In this document: positions 43,301-49,097 of the stretch, one piece after another
Layout of the letters: every line of letters begins with the position of its first letter
How positions within the stretch are numbered: position 1 is the first letter of the stretch
Assembly (NCBI GenBank): GCA_050290225.1
Contig: JBNKHG010000079.1
Location: forward strand, 1-49,097
From: JBNKHG01 sp050290225
GTDB lineage: Bacteria > Pseudomonadota > Gammaproteobacteria > Pseudomonadales > Cellvibrionaceae
Length of the DNA stretch: 49,097 nucleotides
Reading direction: 5' to 3'
Notes under the pieces: generated by a model
The model's database searches: none
Seen by the model: only the letters and a program-made list of their open reading frames with translations
What the model was told of the DNA's origin: nothing
Made by a program: the position numbers and the translations under genes

Positions 43301-44334
43301 GAGACAAGCACATAATAAGTGCCGCGCCCCGTGCCTTCCGCTTTTATCAGGTTTAACTTAAGCAGCTTATCAAAGTCCAGTTTTCTTGAGGCAAGGCTGC
43401 GCGAGGATATAGTGCCGTATTCACGTTGCGTGATGCTGCCGTGCTTTTCTATGTACGCCAGTATTTTCTTATGATGTGGCTCTAAGCGCGGCTTTGCCCC
43501 AGCCTGCTCAGGTAAGGTTTTACGCACGCGGCGCAGCTCATCCAAAATGCCGTCAGCGAAATATTCCAGCCATGCAGAGAAATCTATGTCATCTTTCAGG
43601 TCGTAATAATCACCCTCAAGGCCAACGGCCTTAAAATAGCGCGTGATATTGCGGTTGTAATAATTTTCAAAGCTGAAAATCTCGAATAAATCCAGTCCGG
43701 CTTTCCCTAAAATAGCCGTTGTGAGCAACCTTGTGGTTCTACCATTGCCGTCAATAAAAGGATGGATAATCACGCATTGGCGGTGGAAAATGCCAGCCAA
43801 AATGATGGGGTCAATCTTTCCGATATTGTTATCAATAAATTTGAACAAGTCGCCGGTGAGTTTTCTAACGTCTTTGCTATCAGGCGGGATAAAGACAACC
43901 TCGTCGATTCTTCGAGGATTGCGGATAATAACCGGAGCTTTCCGCAAAGCACCGCAATGTGCGGGGTTGTCCATGAGCCCATCAACGACCTGCCCCTGAA
44001 TTTTCTCCAGCGCCTTTATACTCAGCTTGAACTTGCCGGAGCGCACATCGGCATAGAGGGATTGAAGGGCTTTATTGTAGTTGAGCACCTCCCGCTCAGT
44101 ATCGCGTACATTCTCTTTGTGCGTTTTGAGGAGGCGCTTTACATCAGTTAAAGGCAGGGGATTTCCCTCAATACTGGTTGAGGCGTAGGAGGACAATTCC
44201 CGCGCCTCAATCTCCAGCTTGGCCAAATCCTGATCAGTTAGATGAAATGATTTCAGCTCCCCCAAAGATTCACCGATTTCCCGGATCGTCGAGAGAAGCT
44301 TATTGCTAATGGTGTACTTAGGTATCCAGTTCAT
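43297..44334 (-). CDS. Fic-domain protein with N-terminal inhibitory motif
   Basis: This 345-residue Fic protein has the active loop HPFIDGNGRTTR at residues 191-202, identical to the HPFx(D/E)GNGRxxR consensus. It should transfer AMP from ATP to target hydroxyls. The inhibitory motif (S/T)xxxE(G/N) is present near the N-terminus as S52TSIEGN, making this a class II, self-inhibited Fic. The C-terminal 70 residues form a winged helix (KILAYIEKHGSITQREYGTI). This architecture is usually solitary and chromosomal, and no separate antitoxin gene is seen. It is convergent with the WYL regulator. Confidence 0.9.
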   Translation of the reverse strand: MNWIPKYTISNKLLSTIREIGESLGELKSFHLTDQDLAKLEIEARELSSYASTSIEGNPLPLTDVKRLLKTHKENVRDTEREVLNYNKALQSLYADVRSGKFKLSIKALEKIQGQVVDGLMDNPAHCGALRKAPVIIRNPRRIDEVVFIPPDSKDVRKLTGDLFKFIDNNIGKIDPIILAGIFHRQCVIIHPFIDGNGRTTRLLTTAILGKAGLDLFEIFSFENYYNRNITRYFKAVGLEGDYYDLKDDIDFSAWLEYFADGILDELRRVRKTLPEQAGAKPRLEPHHKKILAYIEKHGSITQREYGTISSRSLASRKLDFDKLLKLNLIKAEGTGRGTYYVLVS

Positions 44335-44478
44335 AGCCTTAAATTAGCTGATAATTAGCCGTAAATCAACAAGAATATTGAGCCGTAACCTGGCCTTAAA
44401 TTAGCCATTATTAACGAAATATCCATTTATTCATCGCCATCCTTACCATTACACAACAATTCACCAAGGATGGATAAA

Positions 44479-45102
44479 ATGGATAATAATCATATAGTTA
44501 ACAGAACCACACCCTGGAATAAGGGAAAGCTTATCGGTCAAAAACCGCCCCTGAAACTCCCCGAAATATGGTCAATTCGCATTAGACTTGAGATGTCTGG
44601 CAGGGTCAGAGACCTTGCCCTGTTTAACCTAGCCATTGATAGCAAGCTTAGAAGCTGTGATTTGGTGAAACTCCGGGTCAGCGATATTGCCCATGGCAGC
44701 CATATTCTAAAACGCGCCATGGTCATGCAGCAGAAAACCCAAAGCCCTGTACAATTTGAAATAACCCAAAAAACCAGAATAGCTCTGACCCACTGGATAG
44801 AGCAAGCCAACGTCTCTGGCAGTGATTATCTATTCAAAGGGCAAACGAACAGCAAAGGGCACATCTCGACCCGCCAATATGCGCGCATCGTTAAAAGTTG
44901 GATTGTCGAAATTGGCCTCAATCCATTGGATTACGGGACGCATTCACTACGGCGAACAAAAGCAACACTGATATATAAGCGCACCAAAAATTTACGCGCT
45001 ATTCAGCTTTTGCTCGGTCATACAAAGTTGGAAAGCACCGTTCGGTATTTGGGAATTGAAGTTGACGATGCCTTGGAACTTGCAGAACAAACTGAGGTGT
45101 AG
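44479..45102 (+). CDS. Short tyrosine recombinase (catalytic domain only)
   Basis: This 207-residue protein is read from ATG 44479, with AAGGA eight bases upstream; ATG 44470 lies too close to that site. The catalytic set is complete: Arg58 (DSKLRSCDL), His155-x2-Arg158 (GTHSLRRT), His181 (LLGHTKLEST) and Tyr190 (VRYLG). The N-terminal core-binding domain of ordinary integrases is missing; only about 25 residues precede the catalytic fold. This small form recurs in proteobacterial accessory regions, but its recombination site is not known. It is not next to a tRNA gene. A strong hairpin follows directly after its stop codon. Confidence 0.87.
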   Translation: MDNNHIVNRTTPWNKGKLIGQKPPLKLPEIWSIRIRLEMSGRVRDLALFNLAIDSKLRSCDLVKLRVSDIAHGSHILKRAMVMQQKTQSPVQFEITQKTRIALTHWIEQANVSGSDYLFKGQTNSKGHISTRQYARIVKSWIVEIGLNPLDYGTHSLRRTKATLIYKRTKNLRAIQLLLGHTKLESTVRYLGIEVDDALELAEQTEV

Positions 45103-45110
45103 ATTTTCGG

Positions 45111-45129
45111 GAGGGGCGCATCGCCCCTC
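45111..45129. other. Strong hairpin after the recombinase gene
   Basis: GAGGGGCG (45111-45118), loop CAT, CGCCCCTC (45122-45129): eight perfect base pairs starting nine bases after the stop codon. No T-run follows on either strand, so it is not a standard intrinsic terminator. It runs directly into dispersed repeat site 3. It could be an mRNA-stabilising hairpin or part of a recombination site used by the adjacent enzyme. Confidence 0.6.
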
Positions 45130-45148
45130 GGCCATAAGCGGACATTAG
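45129..45148 (+). repeat. Dispersed repeat, site 3
   Basis: CGGCCATAAGCGGACATTAG, in the same orientation as sites 1 and 2, with two differences in the core. It begins at the last base of the hairpin after the recombinase gene and marks the border to the Argonaute operon. Confidence 0.6.
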
Positions 45149-45411
45149 ACCTATAGTTTCACGCCATGTAAAAACCAATTATTTCTTCGTTGCTCTCCCT
45201 CGCTGCTAACGACATTAAAAAATCCTCTGCTAACATCATCAGAAACATCAATGATGTCTTTTAACGCTGCACAGAGCACACAGGCTCAACAGATAATATA
45301 TCTAAATATTTTTAAAATATGTCTCGACAAAGGGGACCACAATATATCTCTACTTTCATTGACATCCATTTCATTCCCCTTATGTAATTCTCAAAAGAAG
45401 GTCAGCTTTAG
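45149..45411. other. AT-rich gap between recombinase and Argonaute genes
   Basis: No coding sequence is evident. Base composition drops sharply compared with the metabolic half and stays low through the Argonaute operon. The stretch contains several stop codons in every frame and no recognisable repeat or RNA. Confidence 0.4.
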
Positions 45412-45990
45412 CTATATATAGTATTTGAAATTATGTTTCCATTTATCATGTTCAAACTCAGGATTAGATAGCAAAATCTCACCAATCCTATCTGAGTTTT
45501 TTACAGTAATCGGCTCGCTTTCGCCCAACTGACAGGCATTATAATTAAGCTTAGTTAAACCTAATATATCTTGAGCTACTTGTACCAAATCAGCATTACC
45601 ATGCTGAATCTGAATGAGTAACGGTACAGGAACTTCCCAACCATCATAGGAGCCGACACGGGGCTTGAATCCTGTAGTAAATAAATATCCTCTGTATTGG
45701 TTTCGTTGCCAGAATGTCCCTTTTAGGATAGGGTGCTTTCCACGAAGTCCGACTTTTGGGTGATCACCATATCGAAACAGTCGAGGACACGAATTATCCT
45801 TTCTTACCTTTATGGCGTTCAATATCACCCCTTCGGGACAGGCTTTTTGAAAGCCCTCAAATTCTTCCTTGTTAATACCAGACCTTGCATGCAGAAAAAC
45901 TTCCTTTAGTGGCTTTCCTTCCTGATCCTGATAGGTTTCAATTGCTCCTCTGAGCATTTTTTCTGCCGCTTCTTTAGACAAGTGGAACTC
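45412..45990 (-). pseudogene. PIWI-domain half of a short prokaryotic Argonaute (frameshifted)
   Basis: This frame encodes the last 192 residues of a short Argonaute, from EFHLSKEAAEKML onward. PIWI landmarks are VFLHARSGINKEEFEGF, then the C-terminal LTKLNYNACQLGESEPITVK. Slicing Argonautes have HRDG at the first site; here HARSG lacks the Asp, so it is predicted not to cleave, as in all short pAgos. The preceding part of the protein lies in another frame (45974-46969). With one A removed from the A9 run (T9 at 45991-45999 on the + strand) the two parts join as SPEKKEFHLSK and give about 518 residues, the usual size. An ATG at 46050 in this frame is unlikely to be a real start. Confidence 0.8.
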
Positions 45991-46969
45991 TTTTTTTTTC
46001 AGGTGAGTACCAAGGCCCAAACTCACCAACAAAAACAACACCATCACCACTATCTAAAAACATTTGAGCAGCACAGCATGCTGTACCACTTTTCTGATTT
46101 GCCAGTTTATAAGCCAACCCAATATAACAAACACCTTCTCTTGCCCATGGCGTTTTCCATGGTTTTAAACCGCATTTGTAATATAAGGCAGTGCCAAAAT
46201 TCCATAACCTATCTGACAACGGATTAACGCCTGGTTCACCATCACGTATTTGCTTAGTTATCCGTAAAGTAGATTCTCGTATAATCTGAATCGGCAAGTC
46301 ATACTCCATCACACGAGCCTTTAGCTGACGCCTGAAGTCTGGTGATAGGCCATATTGTTCTAAATTGGCAGTTTCATCGAACAGTGCCTCGTCTTCAAAC
46401 AATCGTGATTGCCCCATATCACGATCTTTGAGTACATTCTTTAAATACTTTTTCTGTTCGTTTGTCTTGGGTTCATCACTTTTTTCTTGCACGTAAGATT
46501 GGGGACGGCAGTGGTCATAAACAAAATCTGGAACAACACATATTGCTAAAGCAGGCTTATTATCAAGCTTTTTAACCTTTTCAATGTTTGATAAATACTG
46601 ATTCGCCACTGCAAACGCGCGCTCATGTTTATCAGATTTGGTCGCCGCATTTTGAAGTTCATTTGCATCAAGTGAATAAGCTTTTAGGGGGCTAGGCCAA
46701 GGCGAACCAAAAGCCACATCATACCCAGGGTAAGGGGGCCATGGTCTTTGCCTATTAATATCAACACATGAAGACGGTGAATTCAACGCTTTGCACCACC
46801 CATCCCAAAGATTTAGACCTTCAGTTGTTCCAATAACAATATTGTCTGGCAAGGAACTGCGAGCTTCATTCGGCCCAAATAGTGCTAGTCCATCCTTGGG
46901 GTCTTCAGCGACTTGGTCGCCACCAAAGGAAAGCAGCGGCTCATCGAGAAAATAAAACTTATCACTCAC
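45974..46969 (-). pseudogene. MID and early PIWI part of a short prokaryotic Argonaute
   Basis: Short pAgos bind a guide nucleic acid and switch on a partner effector when the target is paired. The probable start is GTG 46969 (MSDKFYFLDEPLLSFGG), which has GGAG seven bases upstream and overlaps the effector stop by eight bases; ATG 46990 would add seven residues. PALAICVVPDFVYDHC and LKARVMEYDLPIQIIRESTL are the MID segments that hold the guide 5' end. VCYIGLAYKLA begins PIWI, where the first catalytic Asp is absent. The frame ends at 45974, soon after the A9 run, so this piece alone lacks most of PIWI. It is either a true mutant or an assembly error in a homopolymer. Confidence 0.8.
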
Positions 46970-47536
46970 TACTGATCTCCTTGTCTTCACTTACGTCTTC
47001 GATATCGCTTTCGTCAAAATACCTTGAAGAGGCCATTTCTTCTTGGAAGTCCCCAATACGATCAACCGCTTCAACATCTATAGAAACAGGACAATCCCAA
47101 TCCAAGGGGCGGGTAGAAACCGATACTGTTCTTTTTTGTTCTGATCCAATATTAATTAGAGTTTTATCTTCAGTCGTTGATATCGCCTGCATTACACCAA
47201 GAGTTCTTGCCAGCCACTCTTTATTCCACCAGCTCTTAGTAACTTTTTTTCGTTTACGAATAATTTCTTTGCCTTCATAAGGCTTACCGTTCAGATCAGT
47301 AACCCGTATGTAAACACGAGTCATAACCCAAAACCTTCCTTCTTCATCACGATCTACTCGAAAGCTTGGGCTAAGTTGGTATCGGAATTTTCTTGCTCTA
47401 TCGCCCCAGCCATCCTGCTTAATGCCTGTACCTGCAACGTGCGTTTTTCTACCATCAACATGAATAAAGGAAATGTTGTTATTCTTACTTTCTAGCTCCT
47501 TAAAATAATAGAGCTTTCTATCCTCACAGTATTCAA
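46962..47536 (-). pseudogene. C-terminal APAZ part of the Argonaute-associated effector
   Basis: This frame continues the effector after a frameshift near 47534. Read without an internal start, it gives EYCEDRKLYYFKELESKNNN, then GRKTHVAGTGIKQDGWGDRA, then FRYQLSPSFRVD, and then the segment from MTRVYIRVTD to the end. The APAZ region resembles the N, L1 and L2 parts of long Argonautes and docks the effector on the short pAgo. The last 25 residues are acidic (FDESDIEDVSEDKE). The only ATG-initiated frame (from 47324, 120 residues) covers just its end. Its stop overlaps the Argonaute start, indicating translational coupling. Confidence 0.7.
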
Positions 47537-48796
47537 GCCAGCCTTAGAACATGCTACAAACAAACTTCTTCGAATTAATTCTTTAACAACAAATACTGAA
47601 TTTCTCCCTTCCTTTTCGCGATAGCTTTCCCAAGCATATTCGGCAATCCTAGGAGCTTTAACTAGCGGAACACTGGTAGGAGGCACGTCAAAGGATAACA
47701 GCTTTTGCGGCGATACTTTTGCAAATGCCCATTCAGTTCTCAGTCGATCCAACTCTACATCATGAAGCTTCCTATCTAATTCGCACACTAAAATTGATTT
47801 CGGAACGTCAACAGCAAATACATTCGAATACAGCTTTTCACTAATAGGTTTAGTCACAGGCTCAGGCATATAAGCCTTTAGCGCTATGGATTTACCTCTA
47901 GCTTCGTCAAAGTCAGGTTTTATAGCTCTTGCATTTAATTGTTCTATGATTTGAGAAAGTCCGCCCGACCACATTTCATCGAACCTAGCTGGCTCCAATT
48001 TAAGTATTTTGGCGTTCGACGCTGACCCATTCAAATCATCAGACCAACACGGAATAATGAAATCATCTACCTTAACCGCCATACCTAGACGTGAGACAAA
48101 TTCAGAATCGGAAAAAACATCATAGGATAGGATCGGGAGATACTGAGCCGCTCGCTGGTCAATTAAGGAAGAAATGGATTCATCTTTATCCTCGCCAGCT
48201 AAAGGAGAAAGGCCATAACACCATGTTTTATAGCCTGCTATAGATAGTTTTCTGGAAAGCCAAGTCGCTAAAGAATGATCTTGTTGTAAATGGTCGATAA
48301 CAATGGTGTCTCTACACTCTGCTATAGAAAGACCACCTTTAACTGGAAACCATGGAGGGCAGAATATAGCGGGGTGCTGTGCAATAAGGTGGCGCAGCTC
48401 TCCCGCCAGCAGCACACGAATTCTCTCTATATCGTATATTTCTAGATCCCAGTCAAAATCATCTTTAATTTTCTTTCTAGCCTTATCTTTATCATTTCCT
48501 GAAAGGTCACTTGTACAAACGAATACCACTTGGTCGGGATTGTGGCACTCCTCTTTTATCCGTTTGCAATCCTGATTGAGTTTTACAGACCAGTCAGAGC
48601 GTACGGTATAGGCAAATATTGTAAATACTTCGTCTGTTTTTGACGTGTAAATCGCATCCCGTCCCCTGTCATTGCTGCCGCCAATCGGCTCAATGCTTAG
48701 AAATCCACAGCCAGACATCAGATCGGAGCTCAGTCGCTCGAACTGTCGATAATCTGTTAGATTCTCAAGGCAATATATTATTGGGTTCGCAGACAT
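47492..48796 (-). pseudogene. Nuclease-like/TIR part of the Argonaute-associated effector (frameshifted)
   Basis: The open frame of 434 residues is the front of the effector. Residues 14-150 are Mrr-like: FERLSSDL with Glu20, then GGSNDRGRDAIY with Asp47, then FTIFAYTVRSDW. The usual (E/Q)xK lysine is not obvious, so nuclease activity is uncertain. Residues 162-260 form a TIR-like fold (DTIVIDHLQQDHSLATWLSR, AGYKTWCYGL, YLPILSYDVFSDSEF); TIR effectors of short pAgos destroy NAD+. The start of APAZ follows, up to SLFVACSKAGL. The last 13 residues (NTVRIESS...) are out of frame. Restoring one base near 47534 joins it to EYCEDRKLYYF and gives about 611 residues, matching the nuclease-TIR-APAZ architecture reported for some short pAgo operons. 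Confidence 0.75.
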
Positions 48797-48844
48797 AAAC
48801 TTCCTTCACTAAATCACGCTGCTATTGCTATTCTCTCAATCACT

Positions 48845-49097
48845 AGTACAAAAGGGAGACCCCCCAGCTCTGCTGGGGCGGCGGGCATAGTTTGACATTT
48901 AAAGAAGCCTCATAGTAACTCCGATGCGTGAGCCGCCAAGCACCACGCAAAGGAGGAACCATGAGACAAGTAGAGAGTTTAAATCACACCCGATGGGAGT
49001 GTAAGTATCACATCGTGTTTATTCCGAAATATCGCCGCAAGGCGATATTTAGTCAGATACGCCGTGACCTGAAAGAGATTTTTCATCGACTGGCGAG
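48845..49097 (+). mobile_element. Left end of an IS200/IS605-family element
   Basis: A perfect subterminal hairpin, CCCCAGC-TCT-GCTGGGG at 48862-48878, precedes a tnpA gene by about 80 bp. This is the layout of IS200-type left ends, which are recognised as single-stranded DNA and do not create target duplications. The element continues beyond the window, so its right end and subtype cannot be judged. The exact left boundary, set here just before the AAAGGGAGAC flank of the hairpin, is approximate. It lies about 50 bp upstream of the Argonaute effector gene. Confidence 0.8.
48961..49097 (+). CDS. tnpA: IS200/IS605 TnpA transposase, partial
   Basis: The first 45 residues are visible before the window ends. 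HTRWECKYHIVFIPKYRRK is the strand carrying the start of the Y1 HUH transposase fold, diagnostic of IS200 TnpA. The HUH pair and the nucleophile Tyr lie beyond the window. The start ATG 48961 has GGAGG at 48952-48956, a strong site that IS200 elements often mask by leader structure. The enzyme cuts and joins single-stranded DNA at hairpin-marked ends. Confidence 0.92.
   Translation, partial: MRQVESLNHTRWECKYHIVFIPKYRRKAIFSQIRRDLKEIFHRLA

Noticed and set aside
45974..46050. Two overlapping independent genes instead of one broken Argonaute
   Set aside because: The overlap joins exactly within PIWI at a homopolymer, and the front of the downstream frame (MVMVLFLLVSLGLG) is antisense-like noise with no match to a protein start, whereas the joined product has normal family length.
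48841..48960. attC or integron-like site near the IS end
   Set aside because: The hairpin position, short loop and following tnpA fit an IS200-type left end; no integron integrase or cassette row is present.
1..49097. tRNA, rRNA or known small RNA genes
   Set aside because: I saw no cloverleaf, CCA-ended gene or rRNA segment in any gap. Compact RNAs could be missed without a covariance-model search.

Overview
The window looks like a chromosomal segment of a gammaproteobacterium, perhaps a marine Cellvibrionales-like lineage. That is a guess from protein style, moderate G+C and gene content; there is no rRNA or tRNA to anchor it. The left 60% is metabolic. The right end is an AT-richer accessory or defence region cut off by an IS200/IS605 element.

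Positions 1-28829 are one co-oriented, tightly packed series on the + strand. It holds nine paralogous genes of about 830-880 codons. Each encodes two class III (CaiB/BaiF, formyl-CoA-transferase-like) CoA-transferase units fused head to tail. Interleaved are a gamma-glutamyltranspeptidase-like Ntn hydrolase, a short-chain dehydrogenase (SDR), an HSL-type alpha/beta hydrolase and a secreted tannase/feruloyl-esterase-like protein. Most junctions are 1-71 bp or overlap. The exceptions are a 184-bp gap holding the decayed remnant of a tenth copy, and a 461-bp gap with a perfect 16-bp palindrome. In all nine fusions the N-terminal half keeps the CoA-binding NFRPG signature but has Ser where the family has its catalytic Asp. 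The C-terminal half keeps the Asp but has lost NFRPG. This suggests one composite active site per chain. The segment after the Ser site (residues about 205-330) is hypervariable while the first 160 residues are almost invariant. I regard this array as the most unusual thing in the window.

Positions 28867-34175 hold toxin-antitoxin-type modules: hipA-hipB (toxin first), a ribbon-helix-helix/GNAT pair, and an AAA/DUF4143 ATPase. Among them lie relics of further such modules and a second copy of the array SDR. Positions 34286-40605 return to metabolism: a type B carboxylesterase, an APC permease, a secreted HSL-type esterase and a lipoprotein-like type B carboxylesterase. A plausible reading is that exported esterases release carboxylic acids from esters, the permease imports a product, the array CoA-transferases activate various acids, and the SDRs oxidise or reduce intermediates. 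The substrate is unknown.

Positions 40606-49097 are accessory. They carry a HEAT-repeat DNA alkylation repair protein, a small dimeric alpha/beta-barrel protein, a divergent WYL regulator, a Fic protein and a short tyrosine recombinase. A 20-bp dispersed repeat marks the module boundaries. Next comes a short prokaryotic Argonaute operon on the - strand: nuclease-like/TIR/APAZ effector plus MID-PIWI protein. Both of its genes are interrupted by single-base frameshifts. The window ends inside an IS200/IS605-family tnpA.
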